Part shown: positions 16,878-25,267 of the stretch, piece after piece | Layout of the letters: every line of letters begins with the position of its first letter | Position numbering within the stretch: position 1 is the first letter of the stretch | From: Paraburkholderia dioscoreae | Lineage (GTDB): Bacteria; Pseudomonadota; Gammaproteobacteria; Burkholderiales; Burkholderiaceae | DNA: 64,000 nucleotides | Reading direction: 5' to 3' | Assembly: GCF_902459535.1 (NCBI RefSeq) | Contig: NZ_LR699554.1 | Coordinates: 1,736,001-1,800,000, forward strand | Made by a program: the position numbers and the translations under genes | Notes under the pieces: generated by a model | Databases searched by the model: none | Told to the model about the DNA's origin: nothing | The model's input: only the letters and a program-made list of their open reading frames with translations

Positions 16878-19268
16878 TCAATCGCCGTACGGTATCCAGA
16901 TGTTCTTGACCTGCACCGCCTGGCGCAGGAACGGCCGGCCTTCGCTCGAACGGTCGAACCAGTCGAACTGGCGGCCGTGATCGACAAACGTCCGCTTCAG
17001 ATTGCCGACCGATTCGCGTTCGACCAGCGTCGAATCCGCCGCGCTGCCGAAGCACCAGACTGCGTCCACGTCGTCGTGTTTTGCGAGCGCCGGCAGCAGC
17101 GCGCCGTGTTCGCCAGTGACGATGTTCAGCACGCCGCCGGGCACGTCCGAGGTTTCGGCCACCTGGTAAAAGTCGGTGATCGTGAGCGGCGACGCCTCGC
17201 TCGGCAACACCACCACACGATTGCCCATAGCCAGCGCCGGCGCGGCCAGCGAAACGAAGCCGAGCAGCGGCGCTTCGTCCGGACAGGCGATGCCGATCAC
17301 GCCGAGCGGCTCATGCATGGCCAGCGCCACACCGCGCAGCGGCGGCGTGTGCACGGCGCCGTCGAACTTGTCGGCCCACGCCGCGTACGTGAACAAACGC
17401 TGCACCGAGGCGTCCACTTCGGCGCGCGCCGCGGCTTCCGCCGCACCGTTTCGCACCATGAGCTGGCGCACGAATTCGTCCGCACGCACGGCCAGGTTTT
17501 CGGCCAGATAGAACAGCACCTGCGCACGGTTATGCGTGCTTGCCTGCGACCACTTCTGCGCCGCGCGGGCCGCTTCGACCGCGTTACGGATGTCCTTGCG
17601 ATTGCCCGCCGCCACCTCGCCGACAGGCGTGCCATCCGGCGCGTGAACCGGCAGCGAATAGCCGCTGTCCGGCCGCGCCTGCTTGCCGCCGATAAAGAGC
17701 TTCGCGGTGCGGTCAATCGACGTTACGTTGGACAACGGATCGAGCGTGGCCGTGTTGCCGCTCGCGCTGCGCGCCGTGTGGCGCTCCGCAAGATTGAGCC
17801 ACGCCCGCGGTTTCAGATATTCGTAGATGCCCTCACGCCCGCCTTCGCGGCCGTAGCCCGATTCGCGATAGCCGCCGAAGCCGACCGCCGCGTCGAACAG
17901 GTTGGTCGCATTGATCCAGACGACGCCGCATGCAAGACGCGGCGCAACATCGAGCGCGCGGCCGATAGTCTCGCTCCACACGCTCGCAGCGAGTCCGTAA
18001 CGCGAGTTGTTGGCGAGCGCAATGGCTTCATCAGGGGTGCGAAAGCTCATCGTCACCAGCACCGGGCCGAAGATTTCTTCTTGCGCCAGCGTGGAAGCCG
18101 GCGCCACGCCGGTCACGAGCGTCGGCGGATAGAAGCAGCCGCCGCTCGGCAGCGTCGTCTCAGGAGACTGCCAGACCGAGCAGCCTTCGCGCCGGCCGGT
18201 TTCCACCAGCGACTGAATACGTTGGAGTTGTACCGGATCGACGATCGCGCCGAGGTCGATGCTCTTGTCGAGCGAGGTGCCCACGCGCAGCGTCGCCATG
18301 CGCCGCTTCAGTTTCGCGATAAACCGCGCCTCGACACCTTCCTGCACGAGCAGCCGCGAACCCGCGCAGCAGACCTGCCCCTGGTTGAACCAGATCGCGT
18401 CGACCACGCCTTCCACCGCGCCGTCCAGATCCGCGTCGTCGAACACGATGAAGGGTGACTTGCCGCCGAGTTCGAGCGTTAGCGATTTGCCGGAACCGGC
18501 CGTGGCCGAGCGGATCAGCCGGCCGACTTCCGTCGAACCGGTGAAGGCGATCTTGTCGACCTGCGGATGCTCGACCAACGCCGCGCCGGTGCGTCCATCG
18601 CCGGTGACCACGTTCAGCACGCCGGCCGGCAAACCCGCGCGATGCGCGAGTTCGGCGAACAGCAACGCGGTGAGCGGCGTGTATTCGGCCGGCTTCAGCA
18701 CGACGCAGTTGCCCGTGGCAATAGCCGGCGCGATCTTCCACGCGAGCATCAGCAACGGGAAATTCCACGGCACGATCTGACCGACCACGCCGAGCGGCGC
18801 GTAATCGGCAAACTCACTCTCCTGCAACTGCGCCCAACCCGCGTGATGCAGGAAGTGCCGCGCGACGAGCGGCACGTCGATATCGCGCGTCTCGCGGATC
18901 GGCTTGCCGTTGTCGAGCGCTTCGAGCACGGCGAAGAGCCGGCTATGGCGTTGAACCATGCGCGCGAGCGCATACAGATGCCGCGCCCGCCCCGCCCCGC
19001 CCAATGAGAACCAGCCGGGCTGCGCGGCACGCGCGGCGGTCACCGCGGCGTCGATATCGGCAGCATCGCCCTGGGCGATATCCGCGAGCCGCTCGCCCGT
19101 TGCGGGCGCATGCGACGCAAAGCGTTCGCCGGCCGCGGGCGCATGCCACGCACCGCCGATGAAATGCCCGAAGCGCTCCTCGTGCTGCGCCAGCCAGGCG
19201 CGCGCGGGTTGATCGTCCTCGGGTGCGGGACCGTACTCCATCGATGAAAAATACTCGGCTACGCTCAT
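16878..19268 (-). CDS. Fused aldehyde dehydrogenase: full ALDH domain plus truncated second ALDH domain
   Basis: A 796-residue protein. Residues 30-505 form a complete NAD(P)-dependent aldehyde dehydrogenase with the PWNFP motif, FTGSTEVG, the general base in LELGGKS (Glu266) and the nucleophile in GQVCCAG (Cys300). Residues from about 525 to the end are a second ALDH-like segment (IGGKQARPDSGYS..., then IACPDEAPLLGFVSL and GNRVVVLPSE) that stops where the ELGGK region would be, so it has no catalytic Glu or Cys. In this operon the likely substrate is acetaldehyde from DeoC cleavage, giving acetate. The gene starts 16 bp after deoC ends. Confidence 0.88.
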   Translation of the reverse strand: MSVAEYFSSMEYGPAPEDDQPARAWLAQHEERFGHFIGGAWHAPAAGERFASHAPATGERLADIAQGDAADIDAAVTAARAAQPGWFSLGGAGRARHLYALARMVQRHSRLFAVLEALDNGKPIRETRDIDVPLVARHFLHHAGWAQLQESEFADYAPLGVVGQIVPWNFPLLMLAWKIAPAIATGNCVVLKPAEYTPLTALLFAELAHRAGLPAGVLNVVTGDGRTGAALVEHPQVDKIAFTGSTEVGRLIRSATAGSGKSLTLELGGKSPFIVFDDADLDGAVEGVVDAIWFNQGQVCCAGSRLLVQEGVEARFIAKLKRRMATLRVGTSLDKSIDLGAIVDPVQLQRIQSLVETGRREGCSVWQSPETTLPSGGCFYPPTLVTGVAPASTLAQEEIFGPVLVTMSFRTPDEAIALANNSRYGLAASVWSETIGRALDVAPRLACGVVWINATNLFDAAVGFGGYRESGYGREGGREGIYEYLKPRAWLNLAERHTARSASGNTATLDPLSNVTSIDRTAKLFIGGKQARPDSGYSLPVHAPDGTPVGEVAAGNRKDIRNAVEAARAAQKWSQASTHNRAQVLFYLAENLAVRADEFVRQLMVRNGAAEAAARAEVDASVQRLFTYAAWADKFDGAVHTPPLRGVALAMHEPLGVIGIACPDEAPLLGFVSLAAPALAMGNRVVVLPSEASPLTITDFYQVAETSDVPGGVLNIVTGEHGALLPALAKHDDVDAVWCFGSAADSTLVERESVGNLKRTFVDHGRQFDWFDRSSEGRPFLRQAVQVKNIWIPYGD

Positions 19269-19284
19269 GGGATCGGTCTTCTGT

Positions 19285-20295
19285 TCAGGCTACGGGGTGA
19301 CGGTTGAAAGCGGAGTAACGGCCGCTCACGTAATGTTCGAGCTGGCGTTCGATATCGGCCAGCAGGCTCGACGCACCGATCCGGAAGAGTTCGGGTTCGA
19401 GCCACGCGCGGCCGAGTTCTTCTTTCATCAGGATCTGGTACGACAGCACCGACTTCGCACTCGACACGCCGCCCGCCGGCTTGAAGCCGATGAGCACGCC
19501 GGTGCGCTCCTGGTATTCGCGAATCATGCGCACCATCACGAGCGAAACGTCCAGCGTCGCATTGACGCCCTCCTTGCCGGTGGATGTCTTGATGAAGTCG
19601 GCGCCGGCCATCATGCAGACCATCGAGGCGCGCGCCACGTTCGAGAGCGTGCGGATATCGCCGGTGGCGAGGATGGTTTTCAGATGCGCCGGACCGCAGG
19701 CCGCGCGGAAGTCGCGCACTTCGTCGTAGAGCGCCTGCCAGTTGCCGGTCAGCACATATTCACGCGTAACGACAATGTCGATTTCCTGCGCGCCGTCTGC
19801 GACCGAGGCTTCGATCTCTTTCAGCTTCAGCGGATGTGGAATCAGCCCTGCGGGAAAACCCGTGGATACCGCCGCGACCGGAATGCCGCTGCCGTGCAGT
19901 GCATCGACGGCCGCCGCGACGAAGCGGTGATAGACACACACCGCGCCCGTCGTGATGCCTTGCGGCGCGATGCCGAGCGCTTCGAGCAGATCGGTGCGCA
20001 CCGGTTGGCGTGCCTTTGCGCAAAGCCGGCGCACCCGGCCTTCCGTGTCGTCGCCATTGAGCGTGGTGAGGTCGATGCAGGTAATGGCTTTCAGCAGCCA
20101 GGCGGCCTGCGCATCTTTCTTGACGCTGCGGCGCGTGCCGAGCGTGGCGGTGCGCCGCTCCACCGCCGACTGATTGACGCGCAAGCCGTCGAGCCACGAG
20201 GCGTCGAACGGCATGCCGGGATTGCGCACCGGATGAACGAGCGGTGTGCCGCGCAGCGCGACGACCGATGAAGACTGCAATGGGGCTTCTGGCAT
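19285..20295 (-). CDS. deoC: Deoxyribose-phosphate aldolase (DERA)
   Basis: A 336-residue class I aldolase that cleaves 2-deoxyribose 5-phosphate to glyceraldehyde 3-phosphate and acetaldehyde. The Schiff-base lysine lies in FIKTSTGKEG, the second active-site lysine in GFKPAGGV, and the aspartate region reads EIDIVVTREYV. An N-terminal extension of about 70 residues relative to the E. coli enzyme matches the longer eukaryote-like DERA branch. It is the first gene of the operon, followed after 16 bp by the aldehyde dehydrogenase. The promoter is about 70 bp upstream and shares an element with the DeoR gene. Confidence 0.94.
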   Translation of the reverse strand: MPEAPLQSSSVVALRGTPLVHPVRNPGMPFDASWLDGLRVNQSAVERRTATLGTRRSVKKDAQAAWLLKAITCIDLTTLNGDDTEGRVRRLCAKARQPVRTDLLEALGIAPQGITTGAVCVYHRFVAAAVDALHGSGIPVAAVSTGFPAGLIPHPLKLKEIEASVADGAQEIDIVVTREYVLTGNWQALYDEVRDFRAACGPAHLKTILATGDIRTLSNVARASMVCMMAGADFIKTSTGKEGVNATLDVSLVMVRMIREYQERTGVLIGFKPAGGVSSAKSVLSYQILMKEELGRAWLEPELFRIGASSLLADIERQLEHYVSGRYSAFNRHPVA

Positions 20296-20365
20296 AAGAC
20301 ATCCGGAAATATGACGCGACGCACAACAGCCGCCGACGATTTGTTCGCACTTATGCTACAACGAT

Positions 20366-20383
20366 TGATAGAATCATAACAAG
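20366..20383 (-). promoter_or_regulatory. deoC operon promoter/operator
   Basis: The complement reads CTTGTTATGATTCTATCA, with TATGAT (20373-20378) as a -10 hexamer. It differs at two positions from the element at 9922-9939 upstream of the DeoR gene. It lies in the 251-bp divergent region between deoC and the second ABC importer. Confidence 0.5.
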
Positions 20384-20546
20384 CTTTGCGAGCAATCGTT
20401 ACATCAACACACACAGAAGCCCGCTGAACGCCTGTGAATGTTATTGACGCACCATATTCATGATGCGAAGATCACAACACGGTTTCGGCCGGACAGCGTC
20501 GTACAAAGAAAAGAATGTCGTCGCGTGGACGAAGGAGACATGCCAG

Positions 20547-22166
20547 ATGAGTGAGCCGGTTGCGGTCGCGGCCGCGTCATCGCCTCAGGTTCCGTTGATC
20601 CGTGTTGCGGGCGTCACCAAACGATTTGGCGGCGTGCAAGCCCTGCGCGGCGTCGACCTTGAAGTGTTTCCCGGCGAAGTCCATGCGCTGCTCGGCGAAA
20701 ACGGCGCGGGCAAATCCACGCTGATCAAGATCCTCAGCGGCGTGCATGCGTATGACGACGGCGTGATCGAAATCGCCGGCCACAAAGTCACGTTCGACTC
20801 GCCAGCGCAATCGCGCGACGCGGGTGTCGCCGTGGTCTACCAGGACTTGAGCCTCGTCGAATCGCTGTCGGTCGGCGCCAATCTCATGTTGGGCCGCGAG
20901 CCGCGGACACGTCTGGGCTTCGTGAAGAACCGCCAGCTCATGGCCACGGTCGGCGAATTTTTGCGCTCGCATGGCATCCCGCTCGATCCGAAGACGCCGG
21001 TCGGCGCGCTGCCCTTCGCCTACCGTCAAATGACCGAGATCTGCAAAGCCCTGATGGGCGACGTGCGGGTGCTGATACTCGATGAACCTACCTCCGCATT
21101 GACGGGCGGCGAAGAGCAGATTCTGTTCGACGCGATTCGCGCGGTCACGGCTCGCGGCGTGGGCGTGATCTATGTGACGCACCGGTTAAACGAGGTGTTC
21201 CGCATTTCGCAGCGCGTCACGGTATTCCGCGACGGCGCCAATGCCGGCACGTTCGACACAGCAAAGACGGATATGAAGCAACTGGTGGCGGCGATCGTCG
21301 GCTCCGGTCATGCCGCGCTGCAGGCACGGCAGAAAACGGCCGTGGGCGACGGCGCGATTTCCCGAGAACCGGCAAGCGCGTCGGCGATCGCCGAAGCGGC
21401 GGCCGACACCACGGTTGCGCCCGTGCTCAAGTTATTGAACGTCAGCAACGACCGGCTGCGTCACGTCGATCTCCTGCTTCGCCGCGGCGAAATCCACGGA
21501 CTCGCGGGATTGATCGGCAGCGGCCGCACCGAGATTCTGCAAACCATCTTTGGCCTCCGTTCGGTCGACGCCGGCGCCATCGAGATCGACGGGCGAGCGC
21601 GTGCCCGCATCACGCCCGCCGAGGCCATTCAGCTCGGCGTCGCGCTGGTGCCGGAGGACCGGCATCTCGAAGGACTCGTGCTCGATCATTCGATCGAACG
21701 CAATCTGACGCTGCCGCGCCTCGCGCATTTTTCCCGCTGGGGATGGCTGCGCAGTCAGGCCGCCGTTCAGCAGGCGAGGCGCTCAATGAAGGAACTGTCG
21801 GTGAAGGCGCCCGGCCCTTCCACGGCGGTCAAGTTTTTATCCGGCGGCAACCAGCAGAAAGTGGTGTTCGCGAAGTGGAATCATCCACGTCCGCGGGTTC
21901 TTCTGCTCGACGAACCGACGGTAGGTGTGGACGTCGGCGCCCGCGAGGAAATCTACGGCGTGGTCAATCACGCCGCCCACGCGGGCACCGGCGTGCTCGT
22001 CGTGTCTTCGGACCTGGATGAACTCCTGCGCCTGTGCGACCGGATTTCGATTGTCGCGGACGGATCGATCGTCAAGACCGTCGAGCGCGCCGAACTCGCC
22101 AACGCCGAAGCGCTGCATCACCTGATCCAACTTTCCCGTTCTTCCATCGAGGCGCAAGCAATATGA
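20547..22166 (+). CDS. Sugar ABC transporter ATP-binding protein (RbsA-type), second system
   Basis: A 539-residue tandem ATPase. Domain 1 has Walker A GENGAGKST, VVYQDLSL as Q-loop and LILDEPTSAL as Walker B. Domain 2 has a degenerate P-loop (GLIGSGRTEIL), the signature LSGGNQQKVVFAKW and LLLDEPTVGVDVG. The segment between the domains (about residues 255-300) is unusually long and alanine-rich. The start at 20547 has GGAG 9 bases upstream. It opens a three-gene operon divergent from deoC; its stop overlaps the permease start (ATGA at 22163-22166). Confidence 0.9.
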   Translation: MSEPVAVAAASSPQVPLIRVAGVTKRFGGVQALRGVDLEVFPGEVHALLGENGAGKSTLIKILSGVHAYDDGVIEIAGHKVTFDSPAQSRDAGVAVVYQDLSLVESLSVGANLMLGREPRTRLGFVKNRQLMATVGEFLRSHGIPLDPKTPVGALPFAYRQMTEICKALMGDVRVLILDEPTSALTGGEEQILFDAIRAVTARGVGVIYVTHRLNEVFRISQRVTVFRDGANAGTFDTAKTDMKQLVAAIVGSGHAALQARQKTAVGDGAISREPASASAIAEAAADTTVAPVLKLLNVSNDRLRHVDLLLRRGEIHGLAGLIGSGRTEILQTIFGLRSVDAGAIEIDGRARARITPAEAIQLGVALVPEDRHLEGLVLDHSIERNLTLPRLAHFSRWGWLRSQAAVQQARRSMKELSVKAPGPSTAVKFLSGGNQQKVVFAKWNHPRPRVLLLDEPTVGVDVGAREEIYGVVNHAAHAGTGVLVVSSDLDELLRLCDRISIVADGSIVKTVERAELANAEALHHLIQLSRSSIEAQAI

Positions 22167-23164
22167 ACGAATCCGTCTCGCCGCTGACGTCCGAACGGCA
22201 GGCCTCGCCGCCGCAGAAAAGCCGGTTGCGGCGCATCGCCCGCGCCCTGCTGCAAGGCGACCGCCCCTATGCGCTTTATGGCGCGTTCGCGATTCTGCTG
22301 GTGGTGTTCAGCTTCGCGTCGCCGTGGTTTCTATCCATCGACAACTTCCTGAATATCGGCCGGCAAACCGCGCTCGTCTCGATCATCGCGATCGGCATGA
22401 CCTTCGTGATCATTGCGCGACAGATCGATCTGTCGGTGGGCTCGACGTTGGCACTCTCGGGCATGTCCGCGGCGCTGGCCATGACGTATCTGGGCAACAA
22501 CTGGGTCATCGGCGCGCTTGCGGGTATCGGCACCGGCGCGATAGTCGGCGCGATCAATGGGATCGTGACCACCCGCGTCAACATTCCTTCGTTTCTCGTC
22601 ACGCTCGGCACACTGAGCGCCGCGCGCGGACTCGCGCTGATGGTCACGACCACCAAGCCCGTGATCATCGACAACGACTCGTTCATCGCGATCTTCGGCG
22701 AGGGCGATATTTTCGGCGTGCCCGTGCCGATCATCTGGACGGTGCTCGCCGTGATCGCCGGCATTCTGCTGCTGCACTACAGCGTGTTCGGCAGGCAGAT
22801 CTATGCGGCGGGCGGCAATCCGACCGCGGCGCTGTACTCGGGCATCAACACGCGGCGCGTGACCACCCTCGCCTTCATTCTCACGGGCATGCTGGCCGGG
22901 CTCGCCGCGCTCGTGCTGTCGGCGCGCTCGCATGCGGCGCGGCCCGACGTCGTGCAAGGCATGGAGCTGGATGTGATCGCCTCCGTCACGCTCGGCGGCT
23001 GCAGTCTGTTCGGCGGCCGCGGCTTCGTGCTGGGGACGCTGCTCGGCAGTCTGATCATCGGCACGCTCAATAACGGGCTGGTGCTGCTCGGCGTCAGTTC
23101 GTCGCTTCAGTTGGTGATCAAAGGCGTGATCATCGTCGCGGCGGTCGCTTTTACGAGGAAATAG
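22163..23164 (+). CDS. Sugar ABC transporter permease (RbsC-type), second system
   Basis: A 333-residue BPD_transp_2 permease with about 9-10 TM segments. It carries RQIDLSVGSTLALSGM and DVIASVTLGGCSLFGGRG, the standard sugar-permease signatures. Its ATG overlaps the ATPase stop codon by four bases, so the two are translationally coupled. A single permease gene implies a homodimeric channel, unlike the two-permease system on the other side of deoC. Confidence 0.9.
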   Translation: MNESVSPLTSERQASPPQKSRLRRIARALLQGDRPYALYGAFAILLVVFSFASPWFLSIDNFLNIGRQTALVSIIAIGMTFVIIARQIDLSVGSTLALSGMSAALAMTYLGNNWVIGALAGIGTGAIVGAINGIVTTRVNIPSFLVTLGTLSAARGLALMVTTTKPVIIDNDSFIAIFGEGDIFGVPVPIIWTVLAVIAGILLLHYSVFGRQIYAAGGNPTAALYSGINTRRVTTLAFILTGMLAGLAALVLSARSHAARPDVVQGMELDVIASVTLGGCSLFGGRGFVLGTLLGSLIIGTLNNGLVLLGVSSSLQLVIKGVIIVAAVAFTRK

Positions 23165-23242
23165 CAAAGCAGTGGTTCGGACGTGAAGATGTAAAGACTT
23201 GAAGACATGACGCACAGAGATGAAGACCAACGGAGGAGAGAC

Positions 23243-24388
23243 ATGAAACAGCATCGTGGTACGAGAACAGCGTTAGCCGGTGTCATGGCGGCGGCCGCCG
23301 TCGCATGCCTGGCTTCGTCGGGTGCTTACGCGCAATGCGTGACCAGCCTGCCGGCGGGATCGATCGGTCCGAAGACGATTGTCGGGCAAGGGCCGAACGG
23401 CGAAAAAGCCGCCTCGGTGGATGCCGTGAAGCTGACCGACGCCGACATCGCCAAAATCAAAGCCGGCAAATTCAAGGTCGGCATTTCCATGCAGACCATG
23501 AATCTCGACTGGTCGCAACTGCAGGTGCAAGGCATTACCGATACGCTGAAGAAGTACGGCGTGGAAGTGATCGGCACGGCATCGGCTGAATACCAGGTCG
23601 ACAAGCAGATCGCCGATATCGAGAACACGATCCAGCGTCATCCGGACGGCATCATCTCGATTCCGGTCGACGGCACGGCAACGGCCGCCACCTACAAGAA
23701 AGTGTCGGCGGCCGGCATCAAGCTCGTGTTCATGGACAACGTGCCGACCGGCCTGAAGCATCCGGAACAATACGCCGCGATGATTTCGGCGGACAGCGAA
23801 GGCAACGGCCAGATCGCGGCGAAAGTGCTAGCCTCGTGCGTGCCGCAAGGCGCGACCGTCGGGCTCGTGAATTTCGGCGTGGATTACTTCAGCACGACGG
23901 AGCGCACCAAGGCCGTCAACGACTGGCTGAAGAAGAATCGCCCGGACATCAAGATCAAACAGGTTGCCTTCACGGACCCGTCGAAAGTCGGGCAGATCGC
24001 GGGCGATTTCCTCACCGGCAATCCGGACGTGAAGGGTCTATTCGCCGTATGGGATCAACCGGCGCTGGACACGCTCACTTCGATGCGCGCACAAGGCGTG
24101 ACGATTCCCGTGACGACGGTCGACCTCGGCCTGCAATCCGCGATCGAAATCGCCAAGGGCGGGCCGCTGAAGGCCACCGGCTCGCAGCGTCCGTACGACC
24201 AGGGCGTCGCCGAGGCGCTGGCGATGATGAAAGCGCTCATCGGCCAGACGCCGCCGGCGTGGATCGGCGTGCAGTCCTTGCCGGTGGTTCAGTCGAACGT
24301 GCTCGAGTCTTATAAGACGGTGTTCAAGAAAGACCCGCCGCCGCAGCTTGCCGATGCCTGCAAGAAAGCCAAGCCGGCTTGCGGTTGA
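23243..24388 (+). CDS. Periplasmic sugar-binding protein, second system
   Basis: A 381-residue Peripla_BP_4 protein with a signal peptide (residues 1-30, ending GAYAQ). It has FKVGISMQTMNLDWSQLQVQGI at the start of lobe 1, DGIISIPVDGTATAATYKKVSAAGIKLVFMDN in the hinge region, and a Cys pair near both ends (CVTSLP; ADACKKAKPACG) that could form disulfides. The ligand is unknown; the adjacency to deoC suggests a pentose or nucleoside-derived sugar. GGAGGAGAG precedes the ATG. It is the last gene of the operon and is followed by a hairpin. Confidence 0.9.
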   Translation: MKQHRGTRTALAGVMAAAAVACLASSGAYAQCVTSLPAGSIGPKTIVGQGPNGEKAASVDAVKLTDADIAKIKAGKFKVGISMQTMNLDWSQLQVQGITDTLKKYGVEVIGTASAEYQVDKQIADIENTIQRHPDGIISIPVDGTATAATYKKVSAAGIKLVFMDNVPTGLKHPEQYAAMISADSEGNGQIAAKVLASCVPQGATVGLVNFGVDYFSTTERTKAVNDWLKKNRPDIKIKQVAFTDPSKVGQIAGDFLTGNPDVKGLFAVWDQPALDTLTSMRAQGVTIPVTTVDLGLQSAIEIAKGGPLKATGSQRPYDQGVAEALAMMKALIGQTPPAWIGVQSLPVVQSNVLESYKTVFKKDPPPQLADACKKAKPACG

Positions 24389-24437
24389 CAGCAACGAGCC
24401 GCACCGCATCATCGCGTCGTTCTCCTTCAGCGTCCGA

Positions 24438-24460
24438 ACGCCGGCGGCACAAGCCGGCGT
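24438..24460 (+). terminator. Hairpin after the second sugar ABC operon
   Basis: ACGCCGGC (24438-24445) pairs perfectly with GCCGGCGT (24453-24460) around a 7-nt loop, 50 bp past the binding-protein stop. No T-run follows, so termination efficiency is uncertain. Confidence 0.4.
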
Positions 24461-24518
24461 CAGGCGCGAAATCTGCTACTCGATAGACCTGCCGCGTCGA
24501 CTCGAAAAGGAGAAAACG

Positions 24519-24689
24519 ATGACCCTGGTCATTTATCTGGTTGGCTGGATCATTCTGATCGGCGGCGTGTCCTGGGGATTGATGGCCATGCACGTCGCTC
24601 AACATACGATTGCCATCGTGGCGGTCATTCTGCTCGGCGTGGCCGTGATCACTGGCGCGACACGCGCTCGCAGCCGCGACCGTTCATAG
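24519..24689 (+). CDS. Small two-helix membrane protein (56 residues), function unknown
   Basis: A 56-residue protein starting MTLVIYLVGWIILIGGVSWG. Two hydrophobic helices (residues 2-20 and 30-46) are joined by AMHVAQHTI, and the tail is basic (TRARSRDRS). AAAAGGAG ends 5 bases before the ATG at 24519, a strong ribosome binding site, which supports a real gene. Similar short proteins occur in Burkholderiales, but I cannot name a family. Its stop overlaps the stop of the convergent DUF4148 gene by 6 bp. Confidence 0.65.
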   Translation: MTLVIYLVGWIILIGGVSWGLMAMHVAQHTIAIVAVILLGVAVITGATRARSRDRS

Positions 24690-24956
24690 CGCCGGCGCCG
24701 GCGTCCCCGCCGTGCGAACCGCGCCGGCATCCTGCGTGCCGTGCTCCAGCGCATAGAGTTCGCGATTGCGCGCCACTTCGGCTGCCGTCGGCGGATAGTC
24801 GTTGTCGTGTGTCGGCACGATGCCTTCGGCCTGTGCCTGCTGCAACTGAGCCATGACCTCCGCGCGCGTCAGCCCTGACGTGCTGGTTTGCGCAAAGGCA
24901 TTGGCGCCGAACGTCAGACTGAGTGCGGTAACGGCAATAGCGCCAAGCAATTTCAT
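24684..24956 (-). CDS. DUF4148 family secreted small protein
   Basis: A 90-residue protein with a signal peptide (MKLLGAIAVTALSLTFGANAFA) and the DUF4148 signature LTRAEVMAQLQQAQAEGIVP followed by DYPPTAAEVARNRELYA. This family is abundant in Burkholderiales and probably periplasmic; its function is unknown. The start at 24956 is chosen because it begins the signal peptide and is preceded by GGAGAGAC. It is convergent with the small membrane protein. Confidence 0.85.
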   Translation of the reverse strand: MKLLGAIAVTALSLTFGANAFAQTSTSGLTRAEVMAQLQQAQAEGIVPTHDNDYPPTAAEVARNRELYALEHGTQDAGAVRTAGTPAPAL

Positions 24957-25045
24957 GATGTCTCTCCGGGTAGCTGCGATCAATGAGTGGCATGGACCAC
25001 GCTTCCCATTCTCGTCATTTCGCCTGTCCGGGCACTGACCTTCAG

Positions 25046-25145
25046 ATTACCGTTCTGTTATCTCTCCCTTCCTGAAGAAACGCCGCGAGTCGCCGCGCCA
25101 TAGCGCCGCCCATTCGAATCGCCACGCGCATAACAGAACCGTAAT
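25046..25145 (+). promoter_or_regulatory. Two response-regulator boxes upstream of the RND efflux operon
   Basis: ATTAC-N6-GTTAT at 25046-25061 and ATAAC-N6-GTAAT at 25130-25145 are inverted copies of each other (15 of 16 bases match) with centres 84 bp apart. A third copy, ATTAC-N6-GTAAT, precedes the response-regulator gene at 33520-33535. This architecture fits binding of an OmpR-type dimer. The 311-bp region holds no other visible feature. Confidence 0.55.
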
Positions 25146-25267
25146 CCAGGCGACGGCGGCCCGTCAGCGCCCCCACGCCACACTCCTGACTCATGAAGCC
25201 CGCGTCACCCAGTCCCGCCGCATGGCAACGACGCGAACCTCCATCGGCCTCTTTTCAGGAACCCGTC

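Noticed and set aside
16821..18458. A 545-codon open frame opposite the aldehyde dehydrogenase gene
   Set aside because: Arg-rich shadow with no ribosome binding site or domain; the opposite strand is a clear enzyme.
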